Shown here one piece after another: positions 35,907-47,378 of a stretch of DNA of 64,000 nucleotides. A model generated the notes under the pieces. That model was not told the origin of the DNA, did not search any database, and worked only from the letters and a program-made list of their open reading frames with translations. Positions within the stretch are counted from its first letter, which is position 1; every line of letters starts with the position of its first letter. This DNA comes from Brachypodium distachyon (taxonomy: Eukaryota > Streptophyta > Magnoliopsida > Poales > Poaceae). The position numbers and the translations under genes were made by a program. The stretch spans positions 46,733,355 through 46,797,354 of the forward strand of contig NC_016131.3 in assembly GCF_000005505.3 (NCBI RefSeq), given 5' to 3'.

Positions 35907-36898
35907 TGCGTCCCCTAGTTCTATCTATACTTCTATGTTGTCACTTCGTACCATCTTTTGGCAAAAAAAAAGCAATAATAAATAAATTGACTTATAATAT
36001 AATGCTTTGCAACAGGGCCTATAAAACCATGTTGGGAAAATAAATCTGAATAAAGCCTTCCATGTGTATTATGAGACGAATATATACATGTATTTGGTTA
36101 AAATAAGATAATTCTCTGCAGCTCCTGCAAAAAAAGGTGCCCTGGCTTTTTCAGATATGTTTGATTTTTTGGCCAAAAAAAAGATTTATACATTTTACCA
36201 CAATCTTTAGGTCGTACTAAATCAACAACACTTATTATGTATCGGAGGGAGTGATGCATATTTCCGCTCATAAAATACACATGCATCATATTTTTTTCAA
36301 CATTCTGTTAAGTGTGTTTTGTAGTGGCGAAATTTCTCATCCTTTGCTAGGAATGGAAGCAGAGTTAGCAGATACAGATGTGCAACCTGGTGTATTGTGC
36401 ATCACAACAACATTACAGCAATAACATGTTCATATCTGAACATCACAAGGAAACAAATTACAATAAGGTAATCATACAATTTCCCATGGAAACATAAGTC
36501 AAGGAAAACAACTTGCAAGCAAACATTCATGTAGCAGAAAGCACATAATTTGCAGATGGTACAATAGTATTAGTAAAACTTGTACTCCTATCTGTTTACA
36601 TGTTGCAAATAGCACTCAACCCTGAATTTTGTTGAATCGGAAAAAAGAACTGCTAAGATGAAAGCATATTGGTGCATCCTGGGGATCTACTACAAAAAAA
36701 GTTCCCTCCAAACTCCCCTTTAAGGCGAAAGAGTTGGAAATTGTCACTATCGCCCTAATGAAATAGCTTATCTTTCTCAGTTGAATTAGAAACCCTGCTT
36801 CTGAGAATCTCTTTGTTCCTCATCAGGCAGAAGTGTGCACGTCAGCTTGCTTGACCGGCCGTGACTGACTACTCCTGGAGCAGCTCTGGACATGTTGT
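35907..36898. other. Spacer between the DCD genes; no gene
   Basis: AT-rich sequence with a lone Stowaway end at about 36219-36251 (ACTTATTATGTATCGGAGGG). The part after about 36300 is probably the 3' UTR of copy B. I see no coding region. Confidence 0.5.
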
Positions 36899-39800
36899 TT
36901 AGCAAGCCTTTCTGCAAGGATAGAGCCTCATCAGCTTACTCCTTTTTTCTGAATCATCTCCACTCCTGCCTTCAGTGTCTTGAACAGAGTAACAACCTTC
37001 TTGCTTTCTTTCTTTGGTAACTGCTTCTCTGTTCTGTTCTAGTTCAGCAAGTGCAGGCCTGTGCAACTGTTTATCAGAGATAAGTGAAATTTCGTCACCA
37101 CCGGAGTTAAATGACACCTTCTTTGCTACAGTACAACTCCGTGGGGATGAGAGCTCCGAGTGTTCATCAAACCAGAGGATAGCCCTGCGTTTGCATCCCC
37201 TGCCCTGCATGCTTGGTTGCCTCTCTTTCATGAAATGAGCAATTGCACTGTTTTGAGATGTTTCACTTAGAGAAATGAGGCTTTGGTTCAGCACAGGTGA
37301 AAGATATCCATCATCATCATTGTGTTTTCCAATGAGAGGTTCAGGATCTTGATCTTCATAGCTGACGCGGCCTGCTAACGCTGAATCAAAGCTGACAGGG
37401 CCCAATATATCTGACAGGACTGTATTACTGTCAGACTTACAATCATCTAGATCAAGTGGTATAAAATCAGCAGTTGGCTCTAAGCCTTTTTCTATGATAT
37501 CTGGTGCTTTGAACATCACAGGCTTAAGGTGAGGGTGCTTGGCATTCTGTTTACTATACATGAAGGAACTGTCTGGCAATGAGGCTCTGTTATTGCATAG
37601 CATAGAAGATGAACGGCTAGGAAAGGTGTTGCTATGAGTGTGTAAATTGGACTCTAGTCCAGCACGAGCCAGAGAGACATTGTAATCCCATATAACTCTT
37701 GATTTTGGTTTCTGGTAAAGCTCCAGGCTGATCCTCTTTGAAGAAAACAGGTGCACAAGATTTAAAACCTATACTCCGGGAAAAACTCAGATCAGGAGCA
37801 AGAAAATTCTAAAGAATAAAGACACTTAACAAGTCATAGCACAAATATGAAATAGCAAACCTGCTGGTATGATATACCAAAAAAAGGGTTATTTGGGATG
37901 GAAATTGCAAACCTGCTGGTATGATATACCAAGAAAAGACATATGTGGTTCAAGTCCTTTGATGGCATCAGAAAATTCAGCTTCAGTCAGGGGCTTACAG
38001 AACCAAACTCTCCTAAAACGAACCTGGATTTTAGTGACAAGGCAGAAAATTAAAGAATATTTACCACAATTATTCCACATGAAGCAAATAAGAAACAGAT
38101 AACAAGACTGAAATCGTTACAAAAATATCAGTAAGAAGGTAATCATGAGGCAGTGAATTTGAACCTGAGAGAACAATAATCAGATAATGTAGACTTATAA
38201 AATCAGGACAAATAAACCAATACCAACAGCATACTTACCTGGGCTCGTTTGGACTTCCGCCTTGAAGGAAATGCACTAGGAAGAATATTCAGTGCTCCAT
38301 CTGAAGTTGCTTCAAACAAGCCACAGAGTTTTCTCTCCTCGCGCTCAAACACAAAGAGAAGCATACCAGCCCTGATCTTCCTTATAAACGATGTAGCATA
38401 TTCAGGAAGGGCAAAAAGTCTCTGCCAGAAGCTCTCCAGCTTCGTCACATGATTGCAGAGGATAATAGCACCACCATAAACACCAGGTCTGTTCAATATG
38501 TCCAATTTGTGGGATCGCAGATTCCTTAGAAATGAAATAGAGAGACGGTCAGAAAATTCACTGTTCACTTGCTCAGATACCAATATATTAAGAGAACACG
38601 TGCAGTTGCAAACTTCTAGCAGTACTAGCAGCGAAAAAAACTATAAACCAGCAACTCACATCTAGTATCGTAACTTGAAATGGAATTAACAATGATCGAG
38701 GTCCAGGGCCAACTGCCGAACAGTGACAAAATTAACTAAACACAAGTAAATAAGTCTGCAGCGATCCCAATATTCCGTTAGCTTCCCTCTCGTGAAAAAC
38801 ACCTAGAATCCTTGTAGGGCAAACATACATCAAGTAATTGCACTTCTCAATTTCCCAAACTAGTACAGGTATTGCCGGAGAGCAGGCATGAAAAATGTAA
38901 CAAAAAGACTGTAAAGAACAAATGATTTGCTGCAGGGTCTCCAGTGGATCTGGAAACAATTATGCATGATCTCAACGAAAACAGTAAGTTATTCAGTAGA
39001 GGAATTAAACCTCCCAAGATCCTGGCGTTTCTTCTCTTGTACAGTCCTATCTACCATTACCAAATAACTAAATTAAACCCCACGTCTCCCAAACTGCAAA
39101 TGATCACCACACGTTTGCTTCCCTCTCCTGACAAACATACATCAAGTAATCGCACTTCTCAATTTCCCAAACTGGTACAGGTGTTGCCAGAGAGCAGGCA
39201 TGAAAAATGTGACAAAAACACTGTAAAAAACAAAGGGCGTGCTGCAGTTTCTCCAGTGGATCTGGAAACAATTATGCATGAACCCAACAAATACAGTAAC
39301 TTATTCAGTAGAGGAATTAAACCTCCCAAGATCCTGGCGTTTCTTCTCTTCTACAGTCCTATCTACCATTACCAAATAACTAAATTAAACCCTACGTCTC
39401 CCAAACTGCAAATGATCACCACACGTTTGCTTACACAAAACAGAACAACTTATGCGAAATGCTCCACCTACAAGTCTTGACTCTAGTAGAACAGGCGAGC
39501 AAAACTTGGGTGAAGCATCAAGCATCACGGCAAGCCAAAATCGATCGCCTAGAAAGTCGATTAGTCATATCCAAGAATGCGCTAAATCGAATCAAGAACC
39601 AAGAACAGGTGGAACGTGGCCATTACTTGGCGCCGTACCAAGGGCGGTGGTGAAACCCTCTTCTCCCTCTCCCGCTCCTCCCCTTCCAGGACCCGCGGCT
39701 CCCCGCCGAGACCCGGGTGCACGGGCGCGTCTTCTTCTGCTTCTTCGCCACCTTACGATCGAACGCGCCGCCCTCCTCACGCTCTCTCGCGTCATCGATA

Positions 39801-39979
39801 CCGTCCGTCGCATCCTCCTCCTCCGCTTGCGAGCCTTCTCCACCGACCTCCCACTCATCTATCGCTTCCGCCACCTCGGCACCCGCATCCACCTCTATCT
39901 CCACCTCCATCTCGGCGTGTCCGACGGCCGTACGCTCCTTCCTTCCCCTCCCCTCCGCCGCCTCCACTTCCATCTCCAT
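36899..39979 (-). CDS. DCD-domain protein (copy B)
   Basis: Proposed exons are 39979-39639, 38524-38239, 38023-37913 and 37768-36899, about 535 residues. The DCD domain reads YGGAIILCNHVTKLESFWQRLFAL, split by me as YGGAIILCNHVTK and ESFWQRLFAL, then LLFVFEREERKLCGLFEA and RFRRVWFCKPLTEAEF. The last exon starts VLNLVHLFSSKR, parallel to VVNLLHLFSSRN in copy A, and ends in a basic tail with KKVSFNSGGDE. Copies A and B share exon order, phases and orientation and are tandem duplicates. The first exon is the least certain: it is GC-rich, acidic (MEMEVEAAEG), and joins in phase at 39639/38524 to give a continuous frame, but other donors exist. Intron 1 contains a 312-bp tandem duplication, and the exon 3 donor region is duplicated as well. 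Confidence 0.72.
38782..39435. repeat. 312-bp tandem duplication in intron 1 of DCD gene B
   Basis: Two diverged copies share AAACATACATCAAGTAAT (38821 and 39134), GTGGATCTGGAAACAATTAT (about 38944 and 39256) and CCTCCCAAGATCCTGGCGTT. Spacing between matching points is about 312 bp. Confidence 0.85.
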
Positions 39980-41268
39980 CTGCGTCTCCTCCGGTGTGTT
40001 TTGTGTTGGGTGCGCGCCGCGCGTGCTAAAGCCGCTGCTTTTTTCCAGCTATGGTTTTGCCTTAGAGAAGAAGAAGAAGAGAAACAAATGGTTTTTTGTG
40101 GCCCAAATAGATATGTTGTCTCTTTTCCAACCTACGTCCAATCAGGCCCAAGTACCCAGGAACATTATCATTTTTGCAACAAAGAGTGGCTTCCTTTTCT
40201 TCACATTTTATTTTCTGAACCTTTTAATTTAGAATTTACACTCTCTGGTCCTAAATATAAAAAGTCATAGCTGTTCTAAGTCAAACTCAAACTTTGACCA
40301 ATTTTATAAAAAAATATACTTCCTCCGTCCGGAAATAAGGGACGTGGATTTGTTCACATTTTATTTTCTGAACCTTTTAAGTTTAGAATTTACGCTCTCC
40401 GGCCCTAAATATAAAAAGTCATAACTGTTCTAAGTCAAACTCAAACTTTGACCAATTTTATAAAAAAAATATACTTCCTCCGTCCGGAAATAAGTGATTT
40501 GGATTCCCTTATTTCTGGATGGAGGGAGTACCAACATGTACGACTCTAAATTAATTGTACTAAATTCATCATCATATAAATTTTTATGTGATTTTCTATA
40601 TGTTGATACATTTTACTATAAATTTGGTCAAGGTTTAAGAAGTTTTGACTTAGGACAAAGATAAGACTTCTTGTATTTAGAAACCAAGGTGGTAGAATTT
40701 AGTGTTACAATCACTAAAAAAATTGAGCAAAATAGACTGGTTGAATTCCCTGCCCCAAGGAAAAATCCACCAACGACTCTAAATTAGGTCTATTATATTC
40801 ATCATGATATTTTCTTCTGATGTTCTAGATGTTGATGTATTTTCTATAAATTTAGTCATAATTCTAAAAAAGTTGAAATAAGACAAAATTATGACTTCTT
40901 ATATTTAATAACCGAGGTTGAATTTAGTGTCACGGTCCCCCAAAAAAATTGAGCAAAATAGACTGGTTGAATTATGTGCCCCAAGGGATAGATCTTTCCG
41001 TGTTCAGCACAAGAAATGGTTATATATTGTATATAATAATATACCTTTTCTTCAAATAATCTTTACCGACAAAAGTTCTCTTCGTCTTGCACATTAGAGC
41101 AAGTACAATAAGTTGATGTAAGCGGACTACGAAAGTCTAAAGAGTTGGAAGAGTCAGCTGCAACACAATCTCCTAAAAACTTTGTGAGAGTTGGATGTAG
41201 GCCAAGTATTAATAGAGTACTACATGTTTGTAGCTAACTTCTCCCTCCTTCCTAGGTCATAAATTTAA
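39980..41268. other. Nested Stowaway elements and tandem repeats
   Basis: A tandem pair with about 148-bp spacing covers 40199-40490 (shared TCACATTTTATTTTCTGAAC and GTCAAACTCAAACTTTGACC). A 55-bp Stowaway (40474-40528; CTTCCTCCGTCCGGAAATAA and its inverse, flanked by TA) lies within a larger decayed element. A second tandem pair with about 230-bp spacing covers 40545-40995 (shared AAAATTGAGCAAAATAGACT). No gene is seen. Confidence 0.65.
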
Positions 41269-41835
41269 GGCTTAATTAGATCTATGCCACTCTCTATTCC
41301 ACCGGTTGGAGATATGTTATTACAAAAACTTGACTTGAAAGAATGACACTCTAACTTTTTTATACCTCTATTCATGCCATTTTGTCCAATGCACATATAC
41401 TGTCTAAATACGTATAAATATAGTTCTATACGAACAATTTTTTTCCCATCCCAAGTCAAACCGTTTTATTCCTCTTATTCCCCACGCGTTTCTCATATCC
41501 CGCCCCCAACGGTGAACTCGTTTTATTTTCTGTAATTTTTATAGATTTTTCTAAGAAGATTGAATTTTGGGCCAAATTTGAATATTTTTTTTAACCTTCA
41601 TGACGCCTGGAAGACTCGAACGTACTGCTGAACGTTGTAAATAAAGATATTATGGTAAATGTACATGCTGAAATACATGTATTTTATGAACACTTATTGG
41701 TCTTAAGTGGACATAATGGCATTGATAGAGGAATAAGAAAGTTAGAGTGGCATTTCTCCAAGTCAATTTTTTTAATGGCATATCTCCAACCGGTGGAATA
41801 TAGAGTGGCATAGATCCAATTAAGTCTAAATTTAA
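41260..41835. mobile_element. Mutator-type MITE with perfect 9-bp target duplication
   Basis: The element (41269-41826, 558 bp) has terminal inverted repeats longer than 100 bp: left GGCTTAATTAGATCTATGCC, right GGCATAGATCCAATTAAGTC, with CTCCAACCGGTGGAATA mirrored inside. TAAATTTAA (9 bp) flanks it at 41260-41268 and 41827-41835. Long inverted repeats plus a 9-bp duplication identify a Mutator-like element. There is no transposase, so it is non-autonomous. Confidence 0.88.
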
Positions 41836-42494
41836 CTAACGAGATATAAGTTACATGCCCCAAAAAACATATCATTAAAATATTCATTTGATGCTAAACC
41901 TAATGATATACTTTCTATGCAATATAATAAATATTTAGTTGATCAAATTGATGACTTAGGAACACGTGCAGACTTTAGAAACCCAGACAGATGTAGTATT
42001 GCACGTTGGCTATTGTACCGGCTATAGATGATGTGGAGCCACGGAGGAGCTAATAGCCAGCAGCAGTTTGCTCTTAGCAGTTTTCAATAATACAAGTCAA
42101 ACTGTTATGCTCCTTTGCTGGTCTTCCACCTTGTATTGTACACCCATGGGTGAAACAAATAGGGGGGAGGGGGGGGGGGGTTACAATGTTTCAGATATCG
42201 CAAATTTCAGAACAGTCCAATTCATGCATAATTTGGAAGAAAAAAAATGGATTCTGAAAGAAGTCTAAGATGATAAAATAAGCTTCAGGGGGCAATAAGA
42301 TGCTTTGCTGAGCGTCTGCTCTAAACAGCTTTCCAATTGCATAAGCAGCATGAAACATTTGTTTGGTAAACATTTACTAGTATAGATGATTTACAGCAGC
42401 AGAAGGGATTTTTAGCACTAGACACACATACACAGAGAGAACTCTTCCTGGCTAAGGTAGTCCATGGATCATCAGTTCATCACTGCCATCCAAT
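41836..42494. other. Spacer and probable 3' UTR of sulfiredoxin; no gene
   Basis: AT-rich sequence with a G-run at about 42163-42180. The part from about 42380 is probably the 3' UTR of the minus-strand sulfiredoxin gene. No coding region is seen. Confidence 0.5.
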
Positions 42495-44709
42495 TCATCG
42501 CATATGGTGCCTGAAAGAGCAGATTCAAGCCTGAGTGTAGATCATGAAAACTGAAAATGGAGATTCATCCAAGCAGAGCACAAGGAAGATAGGCTCACCT
42601 CAGTGTCTCCTTTGTCCCTCGACGGACTTTGCAGCGGATGGTCGGGAGGCCTAGTCGCTGGTGAGCCTCATAGCGGTGGCATCCAGAGAAACCTGAAGAT
42701 CAGGCATGTGGGGGAGCATTAGCAAGAGGAAAATGGTATAGCTTTTAGAGTGGGAAGTGACCAATTGGGTTCTGAACAAACTACCATAATAGACTCCGTC
42801 AACCTCCAGCACATCGATCTGTATTTTCAAGAAATTGAGCCTCGTAAGCAGCATTCCAAAATGATGCCACAATGTTAAGGAACATAATATAGCCTTTCCC
42901 ACCAAAGCGATTGTTTTGTCCTATTGCACTGATGATAATCAAGGAGACATTTAAGATTTGAATATCATCATGCCACGAGTCCATGATCTGACGAATGAAA
43001 TACAACTATTTTCTTTTGTTCCATTAAGGTGCAGTAGCGCATTATTACTTACCGAACTTGAAATCACAACAAATAAACATAATCACAAAGCTCAAACCAA
43101 ACAGCAAACATGAAGTTCTAAAAATCTGACACTGATGTAATTGGACAAGTGAACACAGCGATAATTGCACATAAAATGGCTACATTGACCGGATCGGAAT
43201 GGAAATGCTAAATGCACATAAATTGGCTATATTGCACAGAACAAAAGGAAAGAAAGTAAGTTCCTTGTGCGTAACAGCGTAAGTAGCTTAACTAGTCCAA
43301 AACTAGACAATGATTTGATCAAAAGAAGCAAGCAGCATCTTATGTAACAGCATCTGACAATAAACTGCACGTTGATTAAAGATTTATGTGGGTCCTCATA
43401 AAGTCATTAGTGTTACAATTAAATGGTTGGTTTCAGGATATGGCATGGCACAATCCCGTCGAACTATGACTAATTCAGAGCACACAAGAGCTCATAAAGC
43501 CCTAATTACGGGTGAAGGTGAACACATATTGCATGCCAAATATGCTTAAAATTTCATCCTAGACATACTAGTGAAGGTCCCTGTGGAGATTAAATGCATC
43601 AGAGTCATGTAATGTTATACCAAAAGATTTTGCATTTAAATAACTTAACTTTAATACTCCTTTAATATTAACGTGTCTAACTCAAAACATTTCAAAGTAA
43701 TAGCCAATCAGTGAAAGCAACATCCTGGAGAAAACATCAAAATGTCAATCAACCGTTAGGAAAACATTCTCAGAGAACTGTCTAGTTTACTAGATCCGGT
43801 AAAGGTGGGTTTGTCACATATTAGCTTCGCTATAGTTTTATTCATATGTATTCAGTTCCACATAGCAAAACTCAGTTCCGACAGAACTTATATCGTACTA
43901 GATCCGACAGAATTTATATCCTATTAGATCATGAACTAAAAAAAATACTTGTGGTAGAAGGATTGTTAAAGGAAAATGTGCTCACAGGTACTTGTAGACC
44001 GATGACACGGATGCTGTCCATGAGCTCCTGCACCTTGGAAGGATCATTGGCACGAGTTCGCATTAGCGGCCTCCGGATATCTTCCAATGGGATCTCCATG
44101 ACCACAGGGCCTTTCTTCTCTGAGTCGCTCAACGATGACTGTGCGGCTGCACCTACACCATGTAAATTTTGAGCCATTGTTACTTAGCCTGTGCTCAAGT
44201 GCCGAGAATGACATTTTTTAGCTAGACACCCCAAAATGGCTGTGCCGCTGTGCGCATCTCGAGATGCAGAGGAACAGAGAGTCGGCTCTTCCATTATCTA
44301 AACAAAAGTACACCCCCAAATTGCAAGGTAATAATTCCATACCGCAAAAAGGAAATTCTCCTGTCGTGTATTCAACAACATGATCGACCTTAAAACGCCC
44401 CAATAGACACTTTTACTTGGCACGGCCGTATTAAGGCACGGTAAGAGCAGGAATACTAGGTTCGGATCTTCACAACTCATCTTACAGGGACTAGATCCAA
44501 GTCCACCGATGGCGAAGCAGGTAGGGCGACTTACCATTAGAGGACGGGACCGAGAAGGCAAGGCCGCGGCTCCCGCTTGCGCTCCTCCCACGGAGAGCGG
44601 CGGCGCTGGGGACGGCGCGGCGGAAGCCGGCGGGAGGCACGATCTTCCCCAAATCCAAGCCTGAGCTCGAGGCCATCGGTGCTCCCGCGGCCGCTGCAGC
44701 CATTTCCAC
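42495..44709 (-). CDS. SRX: Sulfiredoxin, plastid-targeted type
   Basis: Sulfiredoxin uses ATP to reduce the sulfinic form of 2-Cys peroxiredoxins in plastids and mitochondria. Exons are 44709-44535, 44152-43986, 42818-42785, 42692-42599 and 42510-42495, giving 161 residues. All introns are GT/AG and the lengths close the frame. Residues 1-60 are rich in Ala, Ser and Arg and look like a transit peptide. The conserved core includes IPLEDIRRPLMRTRAND, IGLQVPIDVLEVDG and FSGCHRYEAHQRLGLPTIRC, with the catalytic cysteine at C130, and the protein ends TLRHHMR. The last coding exon is only 16 nt, so automated prediction may miss it. Intron 2 is long (about 1.2 kb). The gene is head to head with the histone H2B gene. 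Confidence 0.93.
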
Positions 44710-44929
44710 ACGGCCTTTCTGTCAGTACTCTCCGCTTCTTCTTCCCCGTGAGGCCGTAGCGTGTCGGAGCGTCGCATCGATGTGCGCCATACGAATTGCT
44801 CGGGGCTCGGCTTAACGAGTTTGCTTAGGCCCGTGGGCCGAGCCTTTTGGTTAATTGATCTTGGATTTACGGGCCCATTTGGGCCTAGAAGCTAAACAGC
44901 GATGAACGGCTAAAATGTTCCCTGTCATC

Positions 44930-44937
44930 GATCCGCG
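44930..44937 (-). promoter_or_regulatory. Histone octamer element
   Basis: The plus strand reads GATCCGCG, the inverse of the plant histone octamer CGCGGATC that drives S-phase expression. It lies about 165 bp upstream of the H2B start codon. Confidence 0.75.
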
Positions 44938-44978
44938 GCGCCTACCCTTTCACCAATCAGCGCTCACGTTTCCTCTCG

Positions 44979-44986
44979 ATATAAAC
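44979..44986 (+). promoter_or_regulatory. TATA box of histone H2B
   Basis: The sequence CGATATAAACTC lies about 110 bp before the ATG and downstream of the octamer element, in the normal order for a plant histone gene. Confidence 0.65.
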
Positions 44987-45094
44987 TCGTCTCCCCGTCT
45001 TCTCGTCTCCCACACAGCAACCGCCAAATTCCCCACCCTTTCTTTCTCACAAACTCCACCGCCGAAGCCCACGCTCTCCATCCGAGTAGCATCC

Positions 45095-45562
45095 ATGGCA
45101 CCCAAGGCAGAGAAGAAGCCGGCGGCGAAGAAGCCCGCGGAGGAGGAGCCCGCCGTGGAGAAGGCGGAGAAGGCCCCGGCGGGGAAGAAGCCCAAGGCCG
45201 AGAAGCGGCTGCCGGCGGGCAAGTCTGCCGCCTCCTCCAAGGAGGCCGGCGAGGGGAAGAAGGGGAAGAAGAAGGCGAAGAAGAGCGTGGAGACCTACAA
45301 GATCTACATCTTCAAGGTGCTCAAGCAGGTGCACCCGGACATCGGCATCTCCTCCAAGGCCATGTCCATCATGAACTCCTTCATCAACGACATCTTCGAG
45401 AAACTCGCCGGGGAGTCCGCCAAGCTCGCCCGCTACAACAAGAAGCCCACCATCACGTCCCGCGAGATCCAGACCTCCGTCCGCCTCGTCCTCCCAGGCG
45501 AGCTCGCCAAGCACGCCGTCTCCGAGGGCACCAAGGCTGTCACCAAGTTTACCTCCTCTTAG
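45095..45562 (+). CDS. H2B: Histone H2B, intronless
   Basis: This 155-residue protein is a core nucleosome component that pairs with H2A. The N-terminal tail (to about residue 60) is a run of Lys/Ala/Pro/Glu repeats ([19 protein letters not shown]), longer than in animals as usual in plants. The histone fold follows with [51 protein letters not shown] and [21 protein letters not shown]. The end VTKFTSS contains the conserved C-terminal lysine that is monoubiquitinated. There are no introns, as is common for replication-type histones. The ATG in CATCCATGGCACC is chosen because it starts the canonical MAPK; an upstream in-frame ATG at 44915 lies before the TATA box and is not part of the protein. 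Confidence 0.97.
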   Translation: MAPKAEKKPAAKKPAEEEPAVEKAEKAPAGKKPKAEKRLPAGKSAASSKEAGEGKKGKKKAKKSVETYKIYIFKVLKQVHPDIGISSKAMSIMNSFINDIFEKLAGESAKLARYNKKPTITSREIQTSVRLVLPGELAKHAVSEGTKAVTKFTSS

Positions 45563-47378
45563 GTTGCTCTGTATCCAGTAGTTGGTCCTTCTTCTGCTTG
45601 TAGCAGCCTAGCTGGGATTAATTGGAATGAATGGTCGATGGTTTGTGTGTAGTTGGCTTGTGCCGCTGCTTCTGGAAATTGTGGCCTGACAGATCTGAAT
45701 AGTAACGATGGATGACTAGTATGCTAATTCTGTTCTCCCGCAGTTTGATTGGTTGTGCTCTGTGGACCTATGGTGTTGTGCTTGCTAGTTGCAACTGAGT
45801 TATTGTTATGGCTGATGTTAAATTTCAGTGTTAATTTTTGTTCTTACCCTTGGGTTCTGAATGTGTCTCTATATATTTTCTTTAAAGAATAAATTCATGT
45901 TATCTGTAGCAGCAGCTGTGCTTGTTTGGGAATGAAAGAAACTTGGTTATCATTTGGCTTCTGAAATTTTAGAATTTTTGTACTAATAAGCTATTCATTT
46001 TTATATGACAGTAGCTATAGTGCTGTTAAGGAATGGCGTGGCTTCATATTTTGAACTGATAATGAGTGCACTTTACATTTGTATTTACCTGATACTGTTG
46101 CAAATAATTTTGATAACATAGATTTACTGAGACAGCATATACTGCCTCCCCCAGCTTGTTTGTTCATTGTTGCTCTGAACATCTTGAAATATATCCTAAT
46201 TCTTCTGCTACATGTTCCGCTATTTGCTGATCTTGTTTCATTACTGCTCTGAACGTCTTGAAATTCTCACTTTGAAACCATGCTGTCAGTGTCCACTCAT
46301 TACCAGCGCTCACGACAGGGATCATCAGGACAGTGATGAGCGACCGCAGCAATTCCACGGCTCCTTATGTTATTGCAACTTTTTGTTGGTTTGGTAAGTA
46401 CTAGCAATTGCATTATAAAAAAGTACTCAAACAACAATCGTTCAGCTACCTTTGTTTTCATTTATAACTTCTACATCCGGCCTGCAGAGTATCTCAGAGT
46501 ATGCGAGCACTCGTCAGTGATGGTTGGCGGCTCGAGGCAAGAGAGCGATATTGGTTACTGTAATACAGTTTTTTTAGATAAAGGAAGCTTGATAACTTTA
46601 ATACAATTGCTCAGTCTTGCAGTACCTCATGGATCAATACTTCAATTGTTACAGTACCAGTTTTGTTTTTCTTGATAGCAAGTTAGCAACAGTCCCGGCG
46701 TTGGAAGCAGGCGCTCACCCTGACAGATGCCAAGGTATCTAGAGTATGCCAACTCGTCAACCTGAGGCATGACCCTGCCTGCACGTCGGAGTCAAAACAT
46801 GCGATTGCAATGGCCTGTTTTACCACTTAATATGCTGGTACAATCTTTTTTACTGTTCGTGCACGCATTTTCATGTTGAAACTGCTCCTGTACTTGTTCA
46901 GCATACTCTGCAATTGCTTCTTCTTTTTAAGATGGCTCCAATCATTAGGCTGTGCAATGGCATATTTTTTTAAGATGACTCTGCAATTATTAAAGAAAGG
47001 TCGCCCTTTTTGCTACTACTGAAAGAACATTAATTTCATTTACCATCTATCTTGGTAAAGCCCGAAGTAGCGTTCATCAATCACCTACTGAGTTTTGCAC
47101 ACCTGCCTAACTTTATAGTCCACATATTAGTAGCAGTAGTTTACTGTTTACACTCTGGTAGCTATATCTCTGGATTGCAACCCATTGCCCAGCCCGGAGT
47201 ACTATTAGATGAATCAATGCACGATGTCATATATGGGCATATGACACATTTAGTTGTTTCTGGTAAATTAGTGACCATCTGCAGTCTATTTTATTAGTGG
47301 CATATCTTAGGTTTTAATTGCTAATAATTGGAATATGACATCAGTGTGTCAGCCTCTCTTTCTCCTTCATGTTCCATG
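45563..47378. other. H2B 3' region and spacer; no gene
   Basis: Positions to about 45900 are probably 3' UTR and flank of H2B. The rest is AT-rich without a conserved ORF. A histone-type 3' hairpin was not found, as expected since plant histone mRNAs are polyadenylated. Confidence 0.5.

Larger units (their letters stand above)
44710..45094. promoter_or_regulatory. Shared upstream region of sulfiredoxin and H2B
   Basis: These 385 bp separate two divergent start codons. TGGGCC/GGCCCA elements (plant site II type) occur at 44834-44839, 44872-44877 and 44880-44885. A CCAAT-like CACCAATCAGCG lies at about 44951. Both genes must start transcription within this interval, so it can act as a bidirectional promoter; this is inference from layout. 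Confidence 0.6.

Noticed and set aside
39452..40270. 272-residue plus-strand ORF
   Set aside because: It lies opposite the GC-rich first exon of DCD gene B, has Ser/Pro/Arg low complexity and no domain, and runs into MITE sequence.
45047..45514. 155-residue minus-strand ORF across the H2B gene
   Set aside because: It is the antisense shadow of H2B, caused by biased codon use in the Lys/Ala-rich histone.
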